A stretch of DNA of 64,000 nucleotides from Diacronema lutheri (lineage: Eukaryota > Haptophyta > Pavlovophyceae > Pavlovales > Pavlovaceae), in assembly GCA_019448385.1 (NCBI GenBank), contig JAGTXO010000005.1:248001-312000 (forward strand). The letters are read 5' to 3'. The notes below the pieces were generated by a model. The model saw only the letters and a list, made by a program, of their open reading frames with translations, searched no databases and was not told the origin of the DNA. Both the position numbers and the translations under genes were made by a program. Position 1 is the stretch's first letter. Every line of letters begins with the position of its first letter. This document shows, piece by piece, positions 41,092 to 51,269 of the stretch.

Positions 41092-41828
41092 ATGTTCAGC
41101 TGGCTGCTCGGCTCGGGCCAGGCCATCCCGTATGACATTGGCCCCGAGGTGGAGGGGTACAACGGCCGCACCATCTGGAAGCTCTTCACGGGCAAGGACA
41201 AGAAGGTGCGACCATGCGGCGCGCGCGCGGCGCATGCGGCACGCAAGCGCGCCGATCGCCGCCGCTGCGCCGCCGCTCGCGCGCGCCTGCGCCGGCACCG
41301 TGCGCGTCGCCGCGCAGGACGGCGCGCCGGTCTCGATCTTTGCGTGCCGCCTCACCTCCGAGCGCTCGGATGAGGAGAAGGCGGCCGCTCGCAACGCGCT
41401 CAAGCGCTTCAAAACGATCAAGCACCCGTACGCCGCGCGGCGCGCCGCGGCGCGGTGCGGCGCGGTGCGAGCGTGCTGCGCGTCTGCCGTGCTGGCCACA
41501 ATGGGGCTAGTGCGCGCATCAGTCGCCCAGTGCGTGTGCTCGGGCGCGCGCTCGCCCTCGCGGCGCGGAGCAGCATGCGCCGCACTCGCCGCGCGCGGTG
41601 CACGTGCCGGCTCGGCGCGATGCGAAACATCCGCCATGGCTGTGGGCGCACCGCCGCCTCCACGCTGCCGGGCTTTCCCGGGGCAGCGTGGGCGCTCAGG
41701 GGCGCGAGGTGCTTGGCTGGCAGTGAGACCATGGTCGGCTGCGGCATGCACTCGGGCGTGGCGTGCCGGCACGCGCGCGTCAGCGCTCCGGGACACAGCG
41801 CGGCACCGGACTCGATCTTCCCTCTCCG

Positions 41829-41859
<31 letters not shown>

Positions 41860-41938
41860 ACGCACGCACACTTCACTCTCAAATGCCAATGTGCCCCCCC
41901 CCCCCCCCCCCCCTTCCCCCGCCCCACCCCTTCCCCTT

Positions 41939-41969
<31 letters not shown>

Positions 41970-44900
41970 TTCCTTTCCTTGCGCCGCAGCTACGTGCTCC
42001 GTTACATCGACGGCCTCGAGGCCGAGGACGCAAAGGGCGGGAACACAGTCTATGTCGTTACGGAGCCCGTTACGCCGCTCGAGCTCGTGCTTCAGGATGG
42101 CGCGCCGCCCGAGGCCGCGACGGCATGGGGCCTGCGCGCGATCGCGTCGGCGCTCGCCTTCTTGCACAACGGCGGCCTGATGCACGCCAACGTGCAGCTG
42201 GTAAGGGGCCCTTATCAAAAAGGGCGCGTGCCACCCGCAGCCGAGCGGCCACCGCGCGCCCGTTCGCTGCGCGCCTCCGCCGCGCGCGCGCGTCTTGTGC
42301 TGTGCCCACGCTTCCGACGCCAACCCCTGCTTTCCCTTCCTTGCGTCCACCCCCCCCCCCCACCACCCTCCCCACCCCCCCCCCCCCCCTTCACCGCCGC
42401 CCGCCGCCGCGCCGCCGCCGCCGCGCCGCCGCGCCTACGCGCAGGCGACCATCTTTTGCAACCAGGCGGGCGACTGGAAGCTCGGCGGCTTCGAGCTGAC
42501 GGTCGACCCGCGCGCCGTCGGCGCCGAGGCGTGGGCGGGTCCGCGCGCGTTATTACCGCGCAAGCTGCAGCCACCCGAGTTGCAGCGCGGCCAGACGCAA
42601 ATCCTCGAGCAGGCGCACGTTGGCGTCGTCGATGCGTGGCTCCTCGGCATTGCCATCTTCGAGGTGACGCGCGCGGCGCCACACGCACACGCCTGCGCCT
42701 GCGCCTGCGCCTGCGCCTGTCAGCCCGCCCGCCAGCCCGCCAGCCCGCCTGCCGCGCGCACGCCAGCCCGCCCGCCCGCCCGCCCGCCAGCCCGCCCGCC
42801 TGCCGCGCGCACGCGCGCTTCGCGGTGCGCGCGTGGCGCGTGGCGCGCGGCGCGCGGCGCCCACCCCGCAGCGTCCGGGCGCGCGCGCGGCGCGCGGCGC
42901 GCGGCGTGCGGCGCGTGGCGCGCGCAGGTCTTCAACGGCCGGCTGGAACGGCCCGAGCAGCTCAAGTCGACGGCGCGCATTCCTGCCGCGCTCACACCGG
43001 ACTATGTCCGGCTGCTCGCGGGCACCGTGCCGACGCGGCTGGGCGCCGACGCGCTGCTGCGCAACGCCTTTTTCCAATCCGACTATTGCGCGCTGCAGAC
43101 CTTTTTGGAGAATTTGAATGTGCAGGACGCGGCGGAGAAGGAGCGCTTCTTCGCGAGGCTTACGGACCAGGTGCGCGGCGTGCGGCGTGCGGCACGTGGA
43201 GCCGTTGTGTGGCCTTCGCCGCCGCGCGGCCTGGCTCGCTTGCGCGGCCTGGCGGCCTCCAAGCGCCCTTGCGTGGCCTGGCGCCCACGCGCAGCCTGGC
43301 GGCCTCCAAGCGCCCTTGCGTGGCCTGGCGCCCACGCGCGGCCTGGCGGCCTCCAAGCGCCCTTGCGTGGCCTGGCGCCCACGCGCAGCCTGGCGGCCTC
43401 CAAGCGCCCTTGCGTGGCCTGGCGCCCACGCGCAGCCATGCTGCAGCCGCCGCGCTGCACGCCGCGCGGTGCTGGCAGCCAGGACGGTTTAGTATGTGGG
43501 TTGGGGCGGAAAGGGGACGGGGATATGGGTTGGGGACGGGGACGTGGGGACGGGGACGTGGGTTGGGGACGGGGACGTGGGTTGGGGACGGGGACGTGGG
43601 TTGGGGACGGGGACGTGGGTTGGGGACGGGGACGTGGGTTGGGGACGGGGACGGGGACGGGGACGTGGGGACGGGGACGTGGGTTGGGGACGGGGACGTG
43701 GGTTGGGGACGGGGACGGGGACGTGGGGACGGGGACGTGGGTTGGTTCAGGCAGCACGCCACCGCCGGGGACGACGGCTGCCCGCGCGGGCGGCGTGCGC
43801 AAGGCGCTGCGCCTGTCTGCGCAGCGCACCGCGACACACGTCGTGCTTTTCCACCCGCCCCCCCCCCCCCCCCCCCCCCCCAAACACACACACACACACT
43901 GCTGTCACCGCTCCCCACCGCTCCTCTTTAACCCCCGCCCCCCCTTCGCCCCTGCCTGTGTGCGCCGGCTCCCACCACGCGCCCACCTCGCAGGTTCCCA
44001 GCCTGCCCCCCCTCGCCGCCAAATACAAGGTGCTCCCAATGCTCGTCCAGAATTTAGAATACGGCGGCGGCTCTGCGAAGATTCTGACGCCCATGCTGCG
44101 CATCGCCAAGGGCCTGTCGGCCGACGAGTTCCACGCGACCGTCGGTGCGCAACGCGCGGCGCGTGGCGTTGGCCGCCCACGCGGGCGCGCGCGTCCTGTG
44201 GTCGTGCCTCCCCCCCCCCCCTCCCCCCCTCCCCTCCTGTTGCCTCGAGGCAGGGCTGCACTTTTAGCTCACCCCACCCCTCCAATCCCCTCCGCCCACC
44301 GCAGTGCCCATTATTTCAAAACTCTTTGCAAACACGGACCGCGCGATGCGCCTGCCGCTCCTCGACCACCTTCCCGCCATCGTCGCGTCTATCCCGCCGC
44401 GCGTTTTAAATGAGGCGATCTTCCCGCAGCTTGCGCTCGGCTTCGGCGACGCGTCCGCGCAGGTCCGCGCGCAAAGCCCGCGCGCTGGGTGGAAGCGCCA
44501 GGCGTCCGCGCTCGCCGCACGCCGCGCCCGTCCTTCCGCCGTCCGCAGCTCGAGCACGCAGGCGTCGGCCCGTCGCAGAGCCCGCGCCCGCCCGCCCGCC
44601 CGCCCGCCCGCCCGCCCGCCCGCCCGCCCGCGCGCGTGCGCGCGCGCTGCGCTGCGCGCACTGTCCTCACAACGCTCATCGCGCCCGCCCCTTGCGCGCG
44701 CGCCTATTCCCGCGCCCATTCCCGCGCCCATTCCCGCGCCCATTCCCGCGCGCGTCCCCGCGCCCATTCCCGCGCCCATTCCCGCGCCCATTCCCGCGCG
44801 CGTCCCCGCGCCCATTCCCGCGCCCATTCCCGCGCCCATTCCCGCGCGCGTCCCCGCGCCCGTCCATTCGCGCGCACGCGCCTGCGCCACCAGCTGCGCG

Positions 44901-47900
44901 AGGCGACAGTCAAATCGATTGTGCCACTCGCGCCCCACCTCGACATGCGCGCGCTCGGCCACGTGCTGCGCGCCTTTGCAACGCTCCAACGCGACGACGA
45001 GGCGGCGATCCGTGCGCGCACCGCTGGGCGCTGCGGGCACGGAAATAGAAGAGGGGCGGGATGAGGGAAGGGGCGGGATTAGGGGAGGGACGTGTCGGGG
45101 AGGGGCGGGATGAGGGGAGGGACGTGTCGGGGAGGGGCGGGATGAGGGGAGGGACGTGTCCGGGAGGGGCGGGATTCGGCAAGGGGCGGCCCCGTTGCGA
45201 ATCGCTGCCAGTTTGAGCGCCGTCTTGCATGACCGCAGCACTGCCGACACGCGCTGCGTGCACTGCGCTGCGTGCACTGCGCTGCGTGCACTGCGCTGCA
45301 TGCACTGCGCTGCATGCACTGCGCTGCGTGCACTGCGCTGCATGCACTGCGCTGCGTGCACTGCGCTGCATGCACTGCGCTGCGTGCACTGCGCTGCGTG
45401 CACTGCGCTGCGTGCACTGCGCTGCATGCACTGCGCTGCGTGCACTGCGCTGCGTGCACTGCGCTGCGTGCACTGCGCTGCGTGCACTGCGCTGCGTGCA
45501 CTGCGCTGCGTGCACTGCGCTGCGTGCACTGCGCTGCGTGCACTGCGCTGCGTGCACTGCGCTGCGTGCACTGCGCTGCGTGCACTGCGCTGCATGCACC
45601 CTGCTCGCGCCCCCTCGCACTGTCTGCACGCCCCGCATTTTCATAAGCAAAAGCCCCCCTTCCCCCCCCCCCCCCCCCCCACCCCCCCCCCCCCCCCGCC
45701 CGCATACCTCGCCACGGCAGGCACCAACACCACGATCTGCCTGGGCAAGATCACACAGTACCTCGACGAGCCCTCGCGCCAGCGCGTGCTCATCGCCGCC
45801 TTCTGCCGCGCCCTCCTTGATCCGTTCGCCCCCGCGCGCCGCGCCGGCGCCCTCTCTCTCGCCGCGACGCAAGCATTCCACTCCGCCGCCGACTCTGCGC
45901 GCAAGGTCGTGCCGGCGATCGCGCCGCTCACGATCGATGTGGATGCCGAAGTGCGCAAGTCAGCACTCCAGTGCATGCAGGTGCGCCGCCATGCTTGTCG
46001 AAAGCGCGCGTCCGCTGGGGGGCCGGGGTCGCTGGGCCGGAGTCGCAGGGCCGGGGTCGCAGGGCCGGGGTCGCAGGGCCGGGGTCGCAGGGCCGGGGTC
46101 GCAGGGCCGGGGTCGCAGGGCCGGGGTTGCAGGGCCGGGGTCGCAAGGCCGGGGTCGCAGGGCCGGTGTCGCAGGGCCGGGGTTTGGCACGGCAGGGGTC
46201 GGGAACGGGCAGGGAGGGCTTTTCACTCGCTTCTGCTACACGTGCAGGCTGTCCGTGCGCGCGCGCGCATTCCGCCGCGTGCCTTCTCGCCGCGCGTGCT
46301 GCCCCCCCTCACCCGCCCGCCACTGCCGGCGCGACCACCACCACCGCCACCGACTCTGCGTCCACCAACGCCGCCGCTGCGGCCACCACCGCCGCCGCTG
46401 CGGCCACCACCGCCGCCGCTGCGGCCACCACCGCCGCCGACGGCCCAGGTGTACGTCGCCAAGCTGGAGACCGAGTCGCGCCGCATGGCCGCGCGCGAGG
46501 CGGGCATCGACGAGCCCGAGCCCAAGGAGGGCGACGCGCTCGCGAAGGCCGCGTCCGTCGCGCAGGAGTCGGTGCAGGAGTCGATGACGTGGGTTTCGTC
46601 AATGCTCGGCAACCTCGGCCTCGGAGGCAAGGCGGCCGCCGGCGGCGCGGGCGTGCCGCAGCAGCCGCAGCCCGCGCAGCCGCAGATGCTCCAGCCCACG
46701 CCCACGCCCGCGTCGGCGCAGCTGGCGGCGGTGCGCGTGCCGACGGCTGCGGCGGCGGCAGCGGCGTCAGCACTTCCAGCGATGGCGGCGCAGCACGTAG
46801 GTGTGGGCGGGAGCGGCACGCCAGCGGGCAAGGGCATGCAGCTCGGTTGCGGGATGGCAGCGCAGAGGCCCGCGGGCGTGGCTGGTACGTGCGGCGCGAA
46901 GACACGACGTGGCATGCAGCGCGGCGCGCGCGCCGACCGACGGCGGGGCAGCGATGCGCGAGCTGGTGAGCGCGCTGCGCGCGTGTGTGCCGCGCCGTGA
47001 CGTGTGTTCGCGCGCGCCGCGCTCTCCCGCGCCCCTGACGCGCGCAGGCTGCTCGCCTGCCGCCAGCGTCTCCAAGGCGCAGGCCACTATGGGCGCATCC
47101 GCGGGCGTGGCGAGCGCCGGCGCCGCGGCCGCCGGCGTCGGCGCCGGCGACGGCTGGGACGCCGGCGCCGGCGTTGGCGATGGCTGGGGTAGTGGCGCGA
47201 ACGATGGCCTCACTGACCTGCTGGGCGACGCCGATTTTGAAACGGCTTTCGAGGCAGCGCAGCCTCCGCCGCACCCGCCGCCAGCGCCGCCGCCGGGCGG
47301 CGCGTCGGCGACGACACTGGCCGTGGCGGGTTCGAGTGGCTTGGGCGAGGGGTGTGGCAGCGGCCGCAGAGGTTGCGGAGTAGGCGCGAGCAGCAGCTCG
47401 GGCAGCCTGGGTGGCGGCAAGCCGGTCAAGCTGGGAGCCAAGAAGGTGCGCTGCACACGTCGTGTGCCGGCCTCCATCGTGCCCCATCGCCCCGCTTGCG
47501 CCACTCACCCTCGCGGCGCACCATCCCGCGCGCGCGTGGCACGCGGTGGCGCCCATCGGACCGACCGTTCGTGGAAACTTCAGGAATCTTCCGCGACCTG
47601 GGGGAGCGATTCGGACTTCTTCGCGGACCTCGCGCGCACGCCGCCGCCAAAGCCGGCGGGCGTCGCGCCGCTGCTTAAGCCGCCCACCGCGCCCGCGCAA
47701 ATCGCCGCGACGGCGGTGGTGGTGCCCACGCTTGCGCCGCCGGCGCTCGCGCCGTCGCCGCTGCCGTTGGCGCAGTCTTCTCACCTCCTTGGCAGTAGCG
47801 CGGGTGGCGCGGTCGGCGGCGGCTTGCGGCAGGCTGGCTGCTGCATGCAGGCTCCCATGCAGGCCGCAATGCAGCCGCACGCGCAGCAGGGATGCATGGG

Positions 47901-48240
47901 CGCGCCAACGCACTGCATGCAGGCAGCCCAGACAGCCATGCTGTTTGCACAGACGCAGCTGCAGCCGTCGCAGCAGCATTTGACGCCATGCAGCTACGGC
48001 CAGCTGCAGGCGGGCGCGCACGGCTGCGCGCAAAACGCGATGATGATGTCCATGAACGGCGCGGGCCTTGCACCGCCGGCGCAACCGTTCGCGCAGCTCG
48101 CGCCGGCGCATGCCGTGCACGCGCAGATGAGCGCGCCGCGCATCGCGGCGCCGCCCGGCGTAGGGACGGGCGCTCCGCCGCAGCAGGCGGCGGGCCTTGG
48201 CGCGGCGAAGGCCGATGGCGCTGACTGGGACGCGTGGTGA
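41092..48240 (+). CDS. SCYL1: SCYL1-like pseudokinase (N-terminal kinase-like, HEAT repeats), about 1024 aa, 12 exons
   Basis: Exons: 41092..41205, 41318..41427, 41990..42200, 42445..42663, 42928..43170, 43994..44144, 44305..44462, 44894..45011, 45721..45980, 46449..46884, 47048..47445, 47584..48240. Phases match at every join and total 1025 codons. Read in order: IPYDIGPEVEGYNGRTIWKL; VSIFACRL where an active kinase has VAIK; YIDGLEAEDAKGG; YVVTEPVTPLEL; LMHANVQL in place of HRD; WKLGGFEL in place of DFG. HEAT-like helices follow: STARIPAALTPDY, VLPMLVQNLEYGGG, ANTDRAMRLPLLDHL, IRTNTTICLGKITQYLDEPS. The tail ends DWDAW. SCYL1 acts in Golgi-ER COPI traffic and tRNA export. The exon 10 donor is the least certain. 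Confidence 0.93.
41829..41966 (+). repeat. Poly-C and (AC)n tracts in SCYL1 intron 2
   Basis: Poly-C at 41829-41845, (AC)8 at 41846-41861, poly-C at 41894-41913 and 41941-41966. The last lies 22 bp before the acceptor GCCGCAG. Confidence 0.93.
42350..42390 (+). repeat. Poly-C tract in SCYL1 intron 3
   Basis: C-rich run with single A and T breaks, followed by CCG-rich sequence and the acceptor GCGCAG at 42444. Confidence 0.88.
43251..43438 (+). repeat. 47-bp minisatellite, four copies, SCYL1 intron 5
   Basis: The marker GGCGGCCTCC starts at 43251, 43298, 43345 and 43392, exactly 47 bp apart. Copies differ by one base (GCAGCC or GCGGCC). Confidence 0.93.
43498..43746 (+). repeat. 19-bp G-rich minisatellite, SCYL1 intron 5
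   Basis: The unit is GACGTGGGTTGGGGACGGG with extra GGGGAC hexamers inserted in places. The sense strand is extremely G-rich. It follows directly on the 47-bp array in the same intron, which also has poly-C at 43858-43881 and (CA)n before the acceptor. Confidence 0.92.
44587..44872 (+). repeat. (CCCG)n and 12-bp repeats in SCYL1 intron 7
   Basis: A tetranucleotide CCCG run at about 44587-44631 is followed by a 12-bp CCCGCGCCCATT array at about 44705-44868 with a regular CGCGTC variant every fourth unit. The acceptor CACCAG lies at 44893. Confidence 0.9.
45046..45176 (+). repeat. 32-bp repeat in SCYL1 intron 8
   Basis: The unit starts GGGGAGGGGCGGGATGAGGG and ends GACGTGTC; about three and a half copies lie near the 5' end of the intron. 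Confidence 0.88.
45248..45598 (+). repeat. 14-bp minisatellite, about 25 copies, SCYL1 intron 8
   Basis: The unit is TGCGCTGCGTGCAC with a TGCATGCAC variant scattered. GTGCAC and TGCATGCA make each unit partly self-complementary. Poly-C at about 45662-45697 follows before the acceptor GGCAG at 45720. Confidence 0.95.
46026..46190 (+). repeat. 14-bp minisatellite, about 12 copies, SCYL1 intron 9
   Basis: The unit is GGCCGGGGTCGCAG. It is unrelated in sequence to the 14-bp unit of the preceding intron. Confidence 0.9.
46375..46440 (+). repeat. 18-bp pyrimidine-rich repeat before the exon 10 acceptor of SCYL1
   Basis: The unit is CTGCGGCCACCACCGCCG, nearly four copies. It runs to within 8 bp of the acceptor GGCCCAG at 46448, so it replaces the usual polypyrimidine tract. 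Confidence 0.88.
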
Positions 48241-48421
48241 GTCTGACACTGCGCCACGCACATCTGGCCAGCTTTTCATGGGGAAAACTTCAAAAAAAAC
48301 GGGTCACCAAATCAAGCCTTGTCGCCAAACGAAGATTGTGCTGTACCCATACGGCTTGCCTATACCCAGACCTGATGACGAACTAGGACTGAACCTTCTC
48401 GTCGATTCCTGCCAAAAAAAG

Positions 48422-50336
48422 ATGGTTGAGCAGGGGCAACGAAATTTGCACGGCGCGCGCGAGGTTTTGCACATGCGCACGCGGCTCGGCGCGGCGCGAG
48501 AGCAATCGCGCCGCTTCTTCTGGCGCGTACAGCTGCCCGCGCTCGTATTCGCTGCGCTCAGCCAGGTCGCAGCACTCTGCGCCGTCGGCATCATCGCGTT
48601 TTCCGGCCACAGGGACCTGTCAGGCGTGTACATCGGCCTCGTGCTTTTCGGCGTAGGCGGGTTTGCGATCTGCTTCGCCGCCGAGCCGTGGATGGCGCGG
48701 CCCGCTGCATGCTCGCTCTGCTTCTGCTCGGCGGCTGCGAGCAGTATCTTTGCCTACCTCTTTGTGCTGTACGCGCGCAGCGCGCCCGAGCTGCTGCGTG
48801 CACACAGAGCGGGGCTCGGCGTCGTGTGCCGCATGGTGGAGGACGGGCAGACCATCCCGTGCGGGCTCATGCCTACCATGGCCGTAACCGCGTATGCACC
48901 GGCGCTTGCAATGCACTTCTTCGTCGCAGCCAACGTGCGCAATGTCTGGCGTGAACGGATGTTGCCACGCGAGGTCCTCGAGGGCATGGTCCGCACGGGC
49001 GGCTACATGTACGTACTCATCGCGCTCTCCTCGGCGACGCGCCTGGCGACAGCCGCGGCGTACGGCGTGCCGGTCGGCTCGCTGCTGTGGAAATCGACGG
49101 CCGCGTGCGCCGTCGTCGTCGGCGCGCTCGGCGTGCTCATGCTGGCGGGCGTGCACGAATTCATGCTCGGCCTCCTTGCGCAGCGTGGCCAGGCCTTCTC
49201 GACGGCGGCGGGAATTGCCGCGCTGCTTGATGGCCGCGATTCGACCGTCGTTCAGGCGCTCGCCGTGAGCCGCCTGCGCGCCGTCTCGGCCGCGGCCGTT
49301 ACGCTCGAGGGCCTCGGCTCGAACACGGCGAACGTGGAGTTCTACGCGCTGAGGGCGCCTGCGTCGCTTGGCCATGTCGACGCGTTTGTCAGCCACAGCT
49401 GGCACGATCCGCCTGCGCGCAAGTTTGACGCGCTGCAGGCGTGGCGCGCGGACTTTGTGCGCACACACAAGCGCGAGCCCGCCGTTTGTGAGACCGCACG
49501 GGCGCACGCGCGTGCGTGCTGGAGGGCATTGCGGGCGCTGTGCGTGCCCCTGCCTCATCCTGCACGCGCGTGCGCACGCCACGCTCCCGCGACGAGCAGG
49601 GATCGACCGGTACTGCATCGACCAGTCGTCGGTCAATTCGATCGCCGACGACCTCGTCTGCCTGCCGTGCTTCCTCGCGGGCTGCTCGCAGCTGCTCATC
49701 CTCGCGGGCCCGACGTGGCTGTCGCGGCTGTGGTGCATCGTCGAGCTCATGTCGTGGGGCCAGATGCACGCCACGTCTGCCAAGGATGCATGGGACAGGG
49801 TGGACGTTGTCGACATCGCGCCGCCGGACGCGAGCAAGTTTTTGCCGAGGTGCGCGGTGCCTCGGGCTGAAATGTCGCGACTCTCCACGGCCATTCGCGG
49901 CTTGTCGATGGGCAGCGCTGGCTCGGGAGCACGGCGCGGATCCAGTCGGCGCTCGTCGGTGGCGCCCTCCACCTCGAGCACGCAGCTGCAGACGTTCACC
50001 GAGCAGCTGGCCAACTTTGATGTCCGCCACGCGGTGTGCGAGCTTGAGGCGGACTACGCGCGGCTAATGCCGATGATCGAGGCGAGCGCGGGCAGCTTCG
50101 ACTCGTTCAACACGACCGTGCGCTCGGGGCTGCTCGCGCGCATGGCAGCCGCGAGCAACGCCTTGGCGCACCCGTCAAGATGGAGACGCGCGTCGAGCCT
50201 CTTCGGGCTCGACGGTCCCGGCCAAGTCATTCCAATCGGGACGCTCGCAGCCATCCAGGCGACCACCCATGGCACGGCGATGACAGCCAGCCGTCAAGCC
50301 CTGTCCACCCTCTCCTCCCCCAACCGCGCTCCTTGA
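48422..50336 (+). CDS. Multi-pass membrane protein with C-terminal TIR-like domain, about 600 aa
   Basis: Exons 48422..49487 and 49600..50336; a 112-bp intron with donor GTGAGA. Splicing gives REPAVWIDRYCIDQSS, which confirms the join. About six membrane spans (LPALVFAALSQVAALCAVGI, GVYIGLVLFGVGGFAICFAA, SSIFAYLFVLYARSA and others) precede VDAFVSHSWHDPPARKFDAL, then LVCLPCFLAGCSQLLILAGP and WLSRLWCIVELMSWGQ. This FVSHSW...WCIVE layout is a TIR-like domain seen in algal and oomycete proteins. NADase activity is not established. Upstream in-frame ATG at 48278 is possible, but 48278-48421 has low GC3 and looks like 5' UTR. Confidence 0.8.
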
Positions 50337-50349
50337 CGCGCGAATCGCG

Positions 50350-51093
50350 CTACTTGGCGCGCGGCTCGTCCTGGAACGCGCGGAGCGTCGCCTGGTCGAC
50401 AAACGGCGCAAACGGCGGCGCCGAGAGCTTGCGCACGTCCGCCTCCGCGAGCACGGCCGAGCGGATGCGGTGGTGCACGTCGAGCCGCGGCGCAAGCTCG
50501 CACGCAAACGCAACCAGGAAGTCCACCGACAAGCCTGCCCTCGTCGCGTCGTTCCAGCTCCGCGCGACGAGCCGCGCAAGTGAGGTCTCGAACGAGAGCG
50601 TGACCGCGTGGCTCGCAGCGGTCGCGAGGCCGAGCTCGGCGATGCTCGCCAGAGCGATCTGGTCGGGCAGGACGCACAGGCCGAAGATATTGTACAGAGG
50701 GCGCTTGCGATGGCGACGCGGCGCGCGCCGGCTCGGCTCATGCGTCCTGCAGTTCGTCGAGGCCAAGCTCGAGCCACTTGTCGTCCTGCTTTTGCGGTGG
50801 CAGCCCGAGCCCGCGCGCGTCGTCCGCGTCGATCGGACCAACGTCGGCGTCAGCAGGGATCTCGATGTCTGCGTAATACGGCGCGGTGCGCGCGAGCGGA
50901 AACGCCGCGTGAGCGCCGTGCCGCCGCGTGCACCGCGACGCGCCGCGCAGCCAAGCGCAGGGCGCCGCGCGCGCGCGCCATTCTCGCGGTGCGCACCGTC
51001 GTCCGCGAGCGTCTCGCACATCCACTCGTCGTCGACCACGTCGAGCATGGGGTTCCTGTGCAGGTGGGCGGTGAAGCGCGAATCCTCCGCCAT
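50350..51093 (-). CDS. Unknown protein, exon structure partly uncertain
   Basis: Exon 1 50997..51093 (MAEDSRFTAHLHRNPMLDVV, then DDEWMCETLADD) joins by phase 1 (donor GTGCGC, acceptor TACGCAG) to an exon from 50868 (DIEIPADADVGPIDADDARG, LPPQKQDDKWLELGLDELQD). The C-terminal frame reads NIFGLCVLPDQIALASIAEL and ends TLRAFQDEPRAK before TAG at 50350. No GT donor joins the second and third parts. A 40-nt GC-AG intron (GCATGAG to GCAAG) keeps the frame, giving LQD-RPLYNIFG; otherwise the second exon ends at TGA at 50738 and the third part is separate. No family recognised. It is convergent with the TIR-like gene (13 bp) and divergent from INCENP (176 bp). Confidence 0.55.
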   Translation of the reverse strand: MAEDSRFTAHLHRNPMLDVVDDEWMCETLADDGAHRENGARARRPALGCAARRGARGGTALTRRFRSRAPRRITQTSRSLLTPTLVRSTRTTRAGSGCHRKSRTTSGSSLASTNCRTHEPSRRAPRRHRKRPLYNIFGLCVLPDQIALASIAELGLATAASHAVTLSFETSLARLVARSWNDATRAGLSVDFLVAFACELAPRLDVHHRIRSAVLAEADVRKLSAPPFAPFVDQATLRAFQDEPRAK

Positions 51094-51269
51094 CGCACCG
51101 AGGCCCCACGCCGCGCGCGCGGCGACGCCGACAGCCGGAAACGATGGCGGCGAGGCGAGTTTTGGAAAAGAGCGCGCAAGGTCATTTTGAACGCCTCGAA
51201 GTCTGACAAGGGCGGGCCTCTCGTGGGCCTCCTCGCCGCGCGGAGAGGGCTGTAGGCCCGGAGGCGGCG

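Noticed and set aside
44264-45881. Repeated AAQCTQRSARSAVH protein on the minus strand
   Set aside because: It is translation of the 14-bp array in SCYL1 intron 8; 42 nt equals three units, so any frame looks repetitive.
48278-48421. Extra 48 N-terminal residues on the TIR-like protein
   Set aside because: Codon third positions are AT-rich, unlike every coding exon nearby, so it is more likely 5' UTR.
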